NCBI GenBank assembly: GCA_021295835.1
Contig: JAGWBP010000023.1
Coordinates: 1-51,526, forward strand
Reading direction: 5' to 3'
Length of the DNA: 51,526 nt
DNA from: Gemmatimonadota bacterium
GTDB taxonomy: Bacteria; Gemmatimonadota; Gemmatimonadetes; Longimicrobiales; Gaopeijiaceae
In this document: positions 8,099 through 16,234 of the stretch, one piece after another
Layout: each line of letters opens with the position of its first letter
Numbering within the stretch: position 1 is the stretch's first letter
Notes under the pieces: generated by a model
Seen by the model: only the letters and a program-made list of their open reading frames with translations
Told to the model about the DNA's origin: nothing
The model's database searches: none
Position numbers and translations under genes: made by a program

Positions 8099-9935
8099 CC
8101 GTCTCCAGCATCTTCAGGTCGCGCACGGCCTCGACGAGACGGATGAACTCGCCGCGATAGCCGCGGGTGTCGGAGCCGAGCGCCCCCTCCGCCAGCGACA
8201 CGACATCGTCCAGAGCGTAGTCGCCTGCGTGCCGCGAGTCGCGGAGCAGCATCCCGAAGGCGGCGACCGCGGCCGCGAAGCGAAAGTCGGCCGACGGCGC
8301 CACGACCCTGTCGGCGACCGGCTGGGCCAACAGCTTGCTCGTTGCTCCGTCCGGGTCCTTGTAGCGCACCTTCACGTAGAGCATCTCGTCGGCGAAGTCG
8401 CTTGGTGGATCGGAGTCGTCCTCGGGCCGATAGCGCAGCGAGTCCACCCCGCCCTCGCGCGGCACCGGCACTCCCTTCGGCACCACCTCGTAGAGCGCCG
8501 TCACGGTGTGGCCCGCCCCGAGCTCGCCAGCGTCCTTGGTGTCGTCGCTGAAGTCCTCGGGGGCAAGAAGCCGGTTCTCGTAGCCGATCAGGCGGTAGCC
8601 AGCCACCCGCGCAGCGTTGAACTCGACCTGCACCTTCACGTCCTTGGCGAGCGTCAGCAGCGTCCCGCCCATCTCTTCGACCAGTACCTTGCGCGCCTCC
8701 AGGAGGCCGTCGATGTAGTGGAAGTTGCCGTTTCCGTGGTCGGCGATCTGCTCCATCTTCGAGTCCTGCAGGTTGCCGGTCCCGAAGCCGAGCACCGTCA
8801 GGAAGACGCCGCTCTCGCGCTCCTTCTCGATCAGGCGCACCATCTCGCCGTCGCTCGACGGACCCACGTTGAAGTCCCCGTCGGTCGCGAGGATCACGCG
8901 GTTGTTTCCGCCGTCGACGAAGTTCTCGCGGGCCGTTTCGTACGCGAGCTCGAGCCCCTCGCCCCCAGCGGTGCTGCCACCCGCGTCCAGCTCCTCGATC
9001 GCGGCCAGGATCCTCTCGCTCCGACTGCCGGGCGTCGATGGAAGAACCAGCCCCGCCGCACCGGCGTACACCACCATCGCGACGCGGTCCTCGTCGCGAA
9101 GCTGACCCACCAGGAGCGCGAAGGCGTTCTTGAGAAGGGGCAGCTTGTCGGGAGAGTTCATCGATCCGGAGACGTCGATCAGGAAGACGAGGTTGCCGGG
9201 CGGCAGATCGGTGACATCGACCTCCTCGGCGTGCAGCCCGATGCGCACCAGGCGGTGGTCCCCCGTCCACGGGGCGTCCCACACCTCGGTGCTGACGGAG
9301 AAGGGATGGTCGCCCGCCACTTCGCCCCACTCGTAGGGGAAGTAGTTGATCATCTCCTCGATCCGGACCGCGTCGACGGGCGGGCGGGTGCCGTCCTCGA
9401 TGAAGCGCCGCACATTCGAGTAGGAGGCGCGGTCCACATCGATCGAGAAGGTCGAGAGCGGCGAGCTCGCGACGAGACGGAAGTCGTTCTCGGCGATGTG
9501 AGCATACCCTTCCCTGTCGAGGGGAGGGCGGTGCATGCGAAGAGCGCTCACGCCCATGAACCTTGCGTCAGCCGACGGGGAGATGCGGGCCTCCATGACG
9601 ACGCCCATCTCCGACACCGACGCCACGAGCGCGAAGTCAGCCACGGTGGTCTTCCCAGCCACCACTGTGACCTCGCGTTCTGCCACGCCATACCCCACGC
9701 TCAACACCCGTAGCGTGTGGACCCCCGGCGGCACGCTCAGGGAGTAGCTGCCGTCGGCTCCCGTAGTTGCCAGCAGCGCGGAGCGGACAACGTGCACGGC
9801 GATGCCCGCGAGGGGACGGCCGGAGACGCTATCGGTGACAGTGCCCGCGATCGTCCCCGTCGAGTCCTGCACGGGGGAGGCCGCAAGGCCGCCCGTCGAG
9901 AGCGCGGCTGCCAGAGCGATGAGCGCGGTGCCCAC
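8058..9935 (-). CDS. YfbK-like von Willebrand factor A protein with carboxypeptidase-regulatory domain
   Basis: 625 residues. A signal peptide (LIALAAALSTGGLAASP) is followed by a carboxypeptidase-regulatory-like beta-sandwich (about 25-105, GTIAGTVTDSVSGRPLAGI). Next come the YfbK-type N-terminal region (about 140-215, STFSIDVDRASYSNVRRF), a vWA domain with the MIDAS motif DVSGS (254-258) and ATDGDFNVG, and a C-terminal DUF3520-like domain (YEVVPKGVP, LYVKVRYKDPDG). It is exported and likely binds divalent metal and protein partners; the role in the family is unclear. It starts at GTG 9935, four bases after the stop of the upstream lipoprotein gene, suggesting an operon of lipoprotein, vWA protein and ATP pyrophosphatase. 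Confidence 0.88.
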   Translation of the reverse strand: MGTALIALAAALSTGGLAASPVQDSTGTIAGTVTDSVSGRPLAGIAVHVVRSALLATTGADGSYSLSVPPGVHTLRVLSVGYGVAEREVTVVAGKTTVADFALVASVSEMGVVMEARISPSADARFMGVSALRMHRPPLDREGYAHIAENDFRLVASSPLSTFSIDVDRASYSNVRRFIEDGTRPPVDAVRIEEMINYFPYEWGEVAGDHPFSVSTEVWDAPWTGDHRLVRIGLHAEEVDVTDLPPGNLVFLIDVSGSMNSPDKLPLLKNAFALLVGQLRDEDRVAMVVYAGAAGLVLPSTPGSRSERILAAIEELDAGGSTAGGEGLELAYETARENFVDGGNNRVILATDGDFNVGPSSDGEMVRLIEKERESGVFLTVLGFGTGNLQDSKMEQIADHGNGNFHYIDGLLEARKVLVEEMGGTLLTLAKDVKVQVEFNAARVAGYRLIGYENRLLAPEDFSDDTKDAGELGAGHTVTALYEVVPKGVPVPREGGVDSLRYRPEDDSDPPSDFADEMLYVKVRYKDPDGATSKLLAQPVADRVVAPSADFRFAAAVAAFGMLLRDSRHAGDYALDDVVSLAEGALGSDTRGYRGEFIRLVEAVRDLKMLETDGADDRYERTPRR

Positions 9936-9939
9936 TTCG

Positions 9940-10449
9940 CTACCCCGTCGGCTCGCGCCCAGGCGGATACCAGCACTCCTCGGTGCGGCGAGTGTAGCTC
10001 AGCTGAGTGATCTGCCAGCCGTTTCCGCTCTTGAAGAGCGAGAAGGCGTCCGTACCGCAGTGCGAAAAGACCCCGTCCCGGTAGAAGGCGTACCTGACCC
10101 AGGCCTGCGCCAGGTTCCCGTCGGCGTTGACGACCAGGTCCCACATCGGCTCCTCGTGGCGCTCGTCGGTGCTCGCGATCATCTGCAGCAGGCCACCCGT
10201 AGACCGCCAGGTGATCTTCCCATCCCCGACTAGCGCTATCCGCGCCGCCGAGTGGAAGGTCGCCGCAGCCGAAACGCTGTCGTTGGCGGCCATCGCGTCG
10301 GAGAGCTGCTGCACCACGGCCGATACGGCCTCGATGTCGGGGCTGGACGACGGTGCCGGCTCTCCGTCCTGGCAAGCGGCGCCCGCGACGAGGAGTGCGA
10401 CGACTGCGATCCTTCGGGCGGGGAAAGCTGCCCAGGCGGTGGTCTTCAT
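9940..10449 (-). CDS. Small lipoprotein with SnoaL/DUF4440-like (NTF2 fold) domain
   Basis: 169 residues from ATG 10449, chosen because AAGGA lies just upstream and the product then begins with a lipoprotein signal (MKTTAWAAFPARRIAVVALL then VAGAAC). Longer upstream extensions have low-quality Arg/Pro-rich sequence. The mature part (VSAVVQQLSDAMAANDSVSA, later WDLVVNADGNLAQAWVRYAF and GWQITQLSYTRR) has the helix-strand pattern and terminal tryptophan strand of SnoaL/DUF4440 NTF2-like proteins. Function is unknown; such proteins bind small ligands. First gene of a minus-strand operon with the vWA protein. Confidence 0.7.
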   Translation of the reverse strand: MKTTAWAAFPARRIAVVALLVAGAACQDGEPAPSSSPDIEAVSAVVQQLSDAMAANDSVSAAATFHSAARIALVGDGKITWRSTGGLLQMIASTDERHEEPMWDLVVNADGNLAQAWVRYAFYRDGVFSHCGTDAFSLFKSGNGWQITQLSYTRRTEECWYPPGREPTG

Positions 10450-10650
10450 ATTCTGTCCTTGGTTTCCGATGACTCGCTCTTCCGGTGGCGATGGGGCCAC
10501 GGAACGACGCCAAGCAAAGCTATCGTCCGGGAAGCGCTCCATCAACTCGGCGGGACGACGCCCTTTGCCATCGGCGGGAGGGCGTGCAATTTGCACTCCT
10601 TGAGACCGTTCCCGACGACTCCTCGGTTGCACCCAAGACGGAGCCCGAAA

Positions 10651-11340
10651 ATGCCAGAATCCTGCCACTATCTGTCAAAGCGCTGCCGGACGGCCCCGCG
10701 AATGGGCGCGCTGCTCACGCTCGCTCTGGCGACGACCGGCTGTGACGGTACCGAGGCGACCTCGGTCCGCTACGAGGTCACCTTCGTGGCCAACTGGAAC
10801 GACTCGACCCACCCCTACGACAACTTCCCGTCCAACCCGCACTTCTCCCCGCTGGTCGCTTCCGTGCACAGCTCCGACATCGGCTTCTGGAAGCTGGGCG
10901 ACACCGCGAGCCACGGCATTGAGAGCATGGCCGAGACGGGCAGCACCCAACTGCTCGCCGAGGAGATCCGCGCCCACGAGCCCCAGAGCGTGCTCAAGCT
11001 GACCTTGCGGTCCATAGTGCAGAGCCCGGGATCGGACACCTTCGAGGTCGAGGTGGACGAGAGGTTCCCCCTCGTCACCTTCGTCACGATGCTCGGACCC
11101 AGCCCGGACTGGTTCGCGGGGGTGACGTCGCACTCCCTGATCGACGCGGGCGGCGCATGGACGGAGCGCCTGGAGCTTCCTCTCTACCCCCTAGACGCCG
11201 GCACCGACAACGGCCCATCGTACAACTCCTCCAACCAGGACACCTCGCCGCCGGAGGGGATCTCCAGCATGCGGAACCAGAGCCCGTTCTCGGACAACCC
11301 GGTCGCCTTTCTCTCCTTCGATCTAGTGATGGACGGGTAG
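10651..11340 (+). CDS. Spondin-domain lipoprotein
   Basis: 229 residues from ATG 10651, preceded by GGAG at 7-base spacing. A second ATG at 10702 is possible. The N-terminus is a lipoprotein signal ending in LALATTGC. The body matches the spondin N-terminal domain: YEVTFVANWNDSTHPYDNFP, HFSPLVASVHSSDIGFWKLG, ASHGIESMAETGSTQLLAEE, GPSPDWFAGV and a C-terminal acidic DAGTDNG segment. In bacteria these are secreted or surface proteins of unknown function; in animals the domain occurs in F-spondin. It is divergent from the SnoaL/vWA operon and lies six bases upstream of thyX. Confidence 0.82.
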   Translation: MPESCHYLSKRCRTAPRMGALLTLALATTGCDGTEATSVRYEVTFVANWNDSTHPYDNFPSNPHFSPLVASVHSSDIGFWKLGDTASHGIESMAETGSTQLLAEEIRAHEPQSVLKLTLRSIVQSPGSDTFEVEVDERFPLVTFVTMLGPSPDWFAGVTSHSLIDAGGAWTERLELPLYPLDAGTDNGPSYNSSNQDTSPPEGISSMRNQSPFSDNPVAFLSFDLVMDG

Positions 11341-11346
11341 CCGTCC

Positions 11347-12378
11347 GTGGAAGAAGCCCCGACGGCATTCGAGGGGTCGCCCACGCCGACCAGACGACCG
11401 ACCTCGGCTGCGGCCGAGGAGATACTCGGCGGCTACTTCCCGGTGCTCGACCACGGCTTCGTGGCGCTGGTGGACTACATGGGCGACGACGCCTCGGTGG
11501 AGCGGGCCGCACGGGTCAGCTACGGGTACGGGACGCGCAAGGTCTCCATGACGCGGGGACTGCTCAGATACCTTCGCCGACACCTCCACACCACCCCGTC
11601 CGAGATGGTCGAGCTCTGCTTTCACTGCTCGATGCCGATCTTCGTGGCGCGCCAGTGGGTGCGGCACCGGACCGCATCGGTGAACGAGTACAGCGGCCGG
11701 TACAGCCTCATGCCGCTTCTCTTCTACAACCCCCGCCGGGAGCACTTCGCGCTGCAGAGTGGAAGCAGCAACCAGGGCCGAGCTACCGGGGACGCGGATG
11801 CCGAGCTCTACGCCGAGGCCGTTCGGCGCTGGGAGGCGGTGCGTTCGCAGGTGGCGGCCGACTACGGCTGGCTCGCCGGGGAGAATGTGGCCCGGGAGCT
11901 AGCGCGGATCGACCTGCCGCTCTCGACCTACACGCAGTGGTACTGGAAGATCGACCTGCACAACCTGCTCCACTTCCTGACGCTGCGCGTCGACGAACAC
12001 GCCCAGTGGGAGATCCAGGAGTATGGGCGCGTCATCGCCGCGATGGTGAAGCGCGTTGCCCCAATCAGCTACGAGGCTTGGATCGACTACCAGGTCATGG
12101 GGGACAGGCTCTCGCGTGGCGAGCTACGGGCGCTCGCCCGGCTGGTGGCGGCCGACGAAGGGGGGGTCGCCGCTCGCCCGGACGCAAGTCTCTCCGACGG
12201 TGACTTGGGGGGACTTGGGCTGTCGAAGCGCGAAATCCGCGAGCTCAAGGCGAAACTCGCTCCGCGGGATGTGCCCGACTTCGAGCTGGACGTGTCGCAG
12301 ATGCGTTCGCCCGAGAGGGCGGCCGAGGATGCGCTCGCGGCCGTGCCCGGTGCGGGAGGCGGGCAATCCGGCCCCTGA
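11347..12378 (+). CDS. thyX: Flavin-dependent thymidylate synthase ThyX
   Basis: 343 residues from GTG 11347. It methylates dUMP to dTMP using methylenetetrahydrofolate, FAD and NADPH. The ThyX signature appears as RHRTASVNEYSGRYS (106-120), containing the RHR-x7-S motif that binds FAD and dUMP. ARQWVRHR before it and DLPLSTYTQWYWKIDLHNLL after it fit the family fold. It is longer than minimal ThyX (about 220-250 residues) because of a 25-residue N-terminal tail and a roughly 75-residue C-terminal extension. The extension, rich in Arg, Ala and Asp, has the family-like segment DVPDFELDVSQM. It lies close behind the spondin lipoprotein gene. Confidence 0.95.
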   Translation: MEEAPTAFEGSPTPTRRPTSAAAEEILGGYFPVLDHGFVALVDYMGDDASVERAARVSYGYGTRKVSMTRGLLRYLRRHLHTTPSEMVELCFHCSMPIFVARQWVRHRTASVNEYSGRYSLMPLLFYNPRREHFALQSGSSNQGRATGDADAELYAEAVRRWEAVRSQVAADYGWLAGENVARELARIDLPLSTYTQWYWKIDLHNLLHFLTLRVDEHAQWEIQEYGRVIAAMVKRVAPISYEAWIDYQVMGDRLSRGELRALARLVAADEGGVAARPDASLSDGDLGGLGLSKREIRELKAKLAPRDVPDFELDVSQMRSPERAAEDALAAVPGAGGGQSGP

Positions 12379-12430
12379 TACGGCTGGGGGAGGCGCTCCG
12401 GGAGACCCACAGCGCGAAAGCCTCGCCTAA

Positions 12431-12460
12431 CAGTCCGTGGACAGTCTCGTGCGAGCGCCG
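12431..12460 (+). repeat. Dispersed intergenic repeat, solo end copy
   Basis: The 30 bases from 12431 start CAGTCCGTGG. They match the reverse complement of 38351-38380 (right end of the complete-looking element) at 27 of 30 positions; all three differences are transitions. It lies between thyX and the AbrB-type gene and ends seven bases before that gene's stop. Confidence 0.7.
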
Positions 12461-12466
12461 CAAGCG

Positions 12467-12667
12467 CTAGCTGGCGTCCTCAGGTGCCGGTTCGACCCGC
12501 CATATGACCAGTTGCCGCGCCCCGCCGGACTTCTCCTCCACCCGGATGGTCAGCTTGTCTCCGTCCCGGATGCCCAGCGCCTCGCGCATTGGAAGCGGGA
12601 TCGTCACCCGCCCGCCAGCGCCTACCGGCGCGTCGCCGTAGTAGAGCGTTCGGAAGATTGCCACCAT
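12467..12667 (-). CDS. SpoVT-AbrB (MazE-like) DNA-binding protein
   Basis: 66 residues from ATG 12667, preceded closely by GGGAGG. The core VGAGGRVTIPLPMREALGIR plus DGDKLTIRVEE is a swapped-hairpin AbrB domain, the DNA-binding module of AbrB regulators and MazE/VapB antitoxins. No toxin gene lies next to it, so it is either a solitary regulator or an orphan antitoxin. It is divergent from the ABC exporter operon at 12915 and may regulate it; that is inference. Its 3' end abuts a dispersed repeat copy. Confidence 0.78.
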   Translation of the reverse strand: MVAIFRTLYYGDAPVGAGGRVTIPLPMREALGIRDGDKLTIRVEEKSGGARQLVIWRVEPAPEDAS

Positions 12668-12914
12668 CGCCTCCCAGGTTGCTAGGACCCGCCCAACAGG
12701 AGACGCCCAAGCGAGCGGGCCGAGCCCCTGCACCCACCTTCCCCGACCCCATTAGGCATCGGCGGAGTGTGCCGGTCACATGTCGTTTCTGTCATTTCAC
12801 GCCTACAATATACCCCGCCCGGGGCGAGTGGGTTCCGCGTTGCGCTACATTCCCTCGTTCCGCCTCGGGCGGGGCGGAGGCGCAGCGGTTGATCAACTGC
12901 CCCACGGAGGGCCG

Positions 12915-13859
12915 ATGTCGGAGCTGGCTGTAAGGCTGACGGGGGTGTCGAAGAGCTTCGGCACTCACGCTGCGGTCTCCGACCTCGACCTCGAGATCCC
13001 TCGGGGCTCGATTACCGGGCTGCTCGGCCCGAACGGCTCCGGGAAGACGACCACCATCAGGATGATGATGGCGATCCTGCTCCCCGATCAGGGCCAGATC
13101 GAGCTCCTGGGCGGCTTCCCCGACTTCGACCGCCGTTCCCGGGTCGGCTACCTGCCCGAGGAGCGGGGCGTCTACGAGAAGATGAAGGTGCTCGACCAAC
13201 TGGCCTTCCTCGGCGAGATTCGCGGCATCGACCGCCGGGTCGCCAAGAGCCGCGCCATGCGGTGGCTGGAGCGCCTGGGGCTCGCCGACTGGGCCGACAA
13301 GAAGGTGCAGACCCTCTCCAAGGGGATGCAGCAGAAGGTGCAGTTCGTCGGCACGGTGCTCCACGAACCCGAGCTTCTGATCCTCGACGAGCCCTTCAGC
13401 GGGCTCGACCCCATCAACCAGGAGGTGCTCGAGGCGATTGTCCTGGAGGAGCGCCGGCGGGGCGCGACGATCCTCTTCTCCACCCACCTCATGGAACAGG
13501 CCGAGCGGATCTGCGAGAGGGTCTGCCTGATTGCGAGCTCCCGCAAGGTTCTCGACGGCGACCTGCGCGAGATCAAGCGTCGCGAGCGCTCGGGAGTGGT
13601 CGCAGTCGAGTTCGAGGGTGACGATCGGTGGCTGTCGTCGCTCGACGTGGCCGAGATCGAGGAGGTCGGCCAGGCGCACCACCTGACCCTCGGGCCGCGC
13701 ACGGACAGCGCCCGGCTACTCGCCACCGCGGCCGCCGCCGGGGTGGGCGTCCGGCGCTTCGAGGTGCTGGAGCCGACGCTGCGCGAGATCTTCGTGAGCC
13801 ACGCGGGGGCGCCCGCCGACGAACGGCCCGTGCTGCTGGCTTCTGGAGGTGCCCAATGA
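12915..13859 (+). CDS. ABC transporter ATP-binding protein (NatA-like)
   Basis: 314 residues from ATG 12915 with GGAGG just upstream. Walker A is GPNGSGKT (38-45), the signature LSKGMQQKV (134-142), Walker B LLILDEPFSGLD (155-166) and the switch histidine His191. The C-terminal region of about 90 residues (ILEPTLREIF-type ending) is that of DUF4162-containing ABC-2 exporters such as NatA. It supplies ATP hydrolysis for the membrane partner encoded immediately downstream, with ATGA overlap between stop and start. Substrate is unknown; NatAB exports sodium, and others export drugs or peptides. Confidence 0.92.
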   Translation: MSELAVRLTGVSKSFGTHAAVSDLDLEIPRGSITGLLGPNGSGKTTTIRMMMAILLPDQGQIELLGGFPDFDRRSRVGYLPEERGVYEKMKVLDQLAFLGEIRGIDRRVAKSRAMRWLERLGLADWADKKVQTLSKGMQQKVQFVGTVLHEPELLILDEPFSGLDPINQEVLEAIVLEERRRGATILFSTHLMEQAERICERVCLIASSRKVLDGDLREIKRRERSGVVAVEFEGDDRWLSSLDVAEIEEVGQAHHLTLGPRTDSARLLATAAAAGVGVRRFEVLEPTLREIFVSHAGAPADERPVLLASGGAQ

Positions 13860-15127
13860 GGCAGCTCTGGGCGGCGCTCAGGCGCGAGTACATCGAGCGA
13901 GTCAGAACGAAGGGGTTCATCCTCTCGACGATCGCAATCCCGGTGCTGATGGTGGGCTTCATCGCGCTCAGCGCCTTCATGGGCATGCGGGCGGAGCGAT
14001 TCGACAGGCAGTGGGTGCTCGTCGACCGCACGGGGCGTATCGGCGCAGAGGTGGCCGAGGCGATCGGGGCGGCGGGGTACGCAGCCGACCTGCTGGACGG
14101 CGAGGCAACTCTGGAGGATCTGGACGCGCGGATCCTCGATGACGATCTGGAGGCCTACATCGTGCTCGACGAGGCCACTCTCCGCGATGGCGCCTTCTCC
14201 TACCGCAGCGACGACTCGCCGGGATCGACCCGCACGGCCGTACTCGAGGGGATCGTGGTGCGAGAGGTGCTTCGGCAGCGTATTGCGGGCCTGGAGAGCC
14301 CAGGCGAGGTGCGGGCGCTCCTGGACCGGGGGGGGCATCTCGACTTCGAGCGCATAACCGACGACCCCTCCGGAGCGGACGAGATCTCCGAGGCGGAGGA
14401 GATCTCGGGGATCGTCACGGGACTCGCAGGGGTGTTCATCCTCTACATCTCGATGCTCATCTACGGAGCCTTCGTGCTCCGCTCCGTCCTGGACGAGAAG
14501 CGCAACCGCGTCGTCGAGGTGGTGATCTCGGCCGTCACGCCCGGTCGGCTCATGCTCGGCAAGATCCTCGGGGTGGGATCGATGGGGCTGACGCAGCTCG
14601 GCATCTGGGCGGCTTCCGCCGCGCTCCTCGGCCTCCTCGGCGTCCCGATGCTCGCCGCGGCGCTGGCCCAGGAGGGAGCTCTAGGGGAGTTCGCGCACCT
14701 GCTGCCGGGAGCGGGCACTCTGCTCCTCCTGCTCGCCTACTTCCTCCTGGGGTTCTTCCTCTACGCGGCGCTCTTCGCTGCCGTGGGCGCGATGTGCAGC
14801 TCGGAGGAGGAGGCTCAGCAGGCGCAGTTCCCTGTGATGATGCTGCTGATCGTCCCCTTCGTCATGCAGATGTACTCGCTCCAGGGCGGCGGATTCGACT
14901 GGATGGAGTGGGCCGCCCTCTTTCCCTTCTTCACGCCGATTCTCATGTTCCCTCGGGCCGCCGCAGGGTCGGTCGAATGGTGGATGGTGGCGATCTCGCT
15001 GGTGCTCATGGCGCTGGCCGTCGTGGCCACCGCGTGGGTGGCGGGGCGGATCTACCGGGTCGGCATCATCATGCAGGGGAAGCGGCCGACGCTGCGCGAG
15101 GTCGTGCGCTGGATCAGGCAGGCCTAG
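13856..15127 (+). CDS. ABC-2 type permease (NatB-like)
   Basis: 423 residues, starting at the ATG that overlaps the stop of the ATPase gene by four bases. One membrane helix lies near the N-terminus (GFILSTIAIPVLMVGFIALS). A large extracytoplasmic domain follows (about 45-175), then a cluster of about five helices, including VFILYISMLIYGAFVLRSV, GTLLLLLAYFLLGFFLYAAL and WMVAISLVLMALAVVATAWV. This one-plus-five topology with the large loop after helix 1 is that of NatB/ABC-2 permeases. It forms the exporter with the preceding ATPase. The stop lies two bases from the stop of the convergent amidotransferase gene. Confidence 0.92.
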   Translation: MRQLWAALRREYIERVRTKGFILSTIAIPVLMVGFIALSAFMGMRAERFDRQWVLVDRTGRIGAEVAEAIGAAGYAADLLDGEATLEDLDARILDDDLEAYIVLDEATLRDGAFSYRSDDSPGSTRTAVLEGIVVREVLRQRIAGLESPGEVRALLDRGGHLDFERITDDPSGADEISEAEEISGIVTGLAGVFILYISMLIYGAFVLRSVLDEKRNRVVEVVISAVTPGRLMLGKILGVGSMGLTQLGIWAASAALLGLLGVPMLAAALAQEGALGEFAHLLPGAGTLLLLLAYFLLGFFLYAALFAAVGAMCSSEEEAQQAQFPVMMLLIVPFVMQMYSLQGGGFDWMEWAALFPFFTPILMFPRAAAGSVEWWMVAISLVLMALAVVATAWVAGRIYRVGIIMQGKRPTLREVVRWIRQA

Positions 15128-15129
15128 TG

Positions 15130-15867
15130 CTAGCGCGAGGCACAGAGGTCCACAAACCGCTGTAGCAGACCGTTTACGGCGGTCGTCTCCTCGAAACGGG
15201 CCGCCACCTCCTCGTAGGTAGCGCCTACCACCTCCTCGACGTAGTGCGGGTAGGCCGAGAGGCGACAGCGCATCCCGTGGACGTCGAGCTCGGGGTGGAA
15301 CTGGGTGCAGTAGACCGGCCGGTCGTCGAAACAGTACGCCTGGTTGACGACCAGCGGCGACGACGCGAGCAGAGTGGTGCCCGGAGGCAGAGTCTCCACC
15401 ACGTCCTCGTGGCCCATGTGGGCCCTGAAGCGGCTCGGCAGCGCTCCGAAGACCGCGTCGGTGCGCCCGGCGTCGGTCAGCGCCACCTCGTACGTCCCGA
15501 TCTCCGCCCGTCTTCGATCGTTCACGACCACGCCCCCCGTCGCCGCTGCCATCCCCTGGAAGCCCCAGCACGACGCGAAGGTGGGAATCGACGACGCGTG
15601 CGCGACGCGGAGCGACTCGACGGCCGTGTCGAACCAGGGCCCTCCCGAAGCCGCCGAGTAGGAGCCGCTGCCACCGAGCAGGATCAGCTCCACCTCGGCC
15701 AGGTCGGCGGGAGCAAGCGGACGGCCAAGGAGGTCAAAGACCTCGATTCGCACGGGCTGTCCATGGAGGCAGCGCTCGAACGACTCGAGCTCGTGGTCGC
15801 TCATGCGATCGTCCGCGTCTCGAAGCTGCAGGAGAAGACATCTGAGCGGAGCGGGCGAAGCGGTCAC
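15130..15867 (-). CDS. Class I glutamine amidotransferase-like protein
   Basis: 245 residues from GTG 15867. The triad is visible: nucleophile Cys100 in ASCWGFQ (C-x-G-x-Q), and His191 and Glu193 in CTQFHPELD. An LILLGGSGSYSA segment forms the usual oxyanion strand. It stands alone rather than fused to a synthetase, like the GMP-synthase-like amidotransferases in which a broad peptidase or gamma-glutamyl hydrolase role has been proposed. The exact substrate cannot be told from the sequence. Convergent with the ABC permease gene. Confidence 0.88.
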   Translation of the reverse strand: MTASPAPLRCLLLQLRDADDRMSDHELESFERCLHGQPVRIEVFDLLGRPLAPADLAEVELILLGGSGSYSAASGGPWFDTAVESLRVAHASSIPTFASCWGFQGMAAATGGVVVNDRRRAEIGTYEVALTDAGRTDAVFGALPSRFRAHMGHEDVVETLPPGTTLLASSPLVVNQAYCFDDRPVYCTQFHPELDVHGMRCRLSAYPHYVEEVVGATYEEVAARFEETTAVNGLLQRFVDLCASR

Positions 15868-16234
15868 GCCACTTCCCGGCGCGCGCCCACCGAAGCGGGA
15901 TCGGAGCCGGATCAGGGTGCGCTCGACGAAGGATCACGCTGGCTCAAAGCGCAACTAGTCACTAGACTCCTCCGGGTCGGCGCGAAGAGTGCCTCGGGCA
16001 GGCGAGGCCCGCAGGCAACCCAAGGAAACTAGCAGGCCGTGGACAAGGCCGATAAGGGTTAGACCAGAGTCGCGATCGTGGGCACCTGCGGCTTCGTGAC
16101 GGCGATCGTCGCCGCAAGGGCGCGTCGTTTCGTCGACGTGACTTCGGCTGACGTCTCCGACGTGGCGGGCGACGGGTGATCTTCCGTCGCTCGCAGGTCT
16201 CCTCGTCCTCCTCTTCTTCGTCGGGCTGACGGCG
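15868..16234. other. Intergenic region with a repeat copy and possible lost start of the channel gene
   Basis: Contains a dispersed-repeat end, CAGGCCGTGGACAA, at 16033-16046, directly after the letters CTAG. A short hairpin GGCGATCGTCGCC lies near 16100-16112. From 16142 the reading frame of the potassium channel is already open and encodes a hydrophobic helix (LAGLLVLLFFVGLTAVG), although no ATG, GTG or TTG precedes it in that frame. A GTG frame from 16162 (VAGDG) ends at 16177-16179 and would join the channel frame by a one-base shift. Confidence 0.5.

Noticed and set aside
8229..9713. Plus-strand frame of 494 codons
   Set aside because: It is the antisense shadow of the vWA gene, whose domains and motifs are clear on the minus strand.
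12780..12914. Extended start of the ABC ATPase gene at 12780
   Set aside because: The added residues have no family character, while GGAGG stands just before ATG 12915 and the ABC domain begins there.
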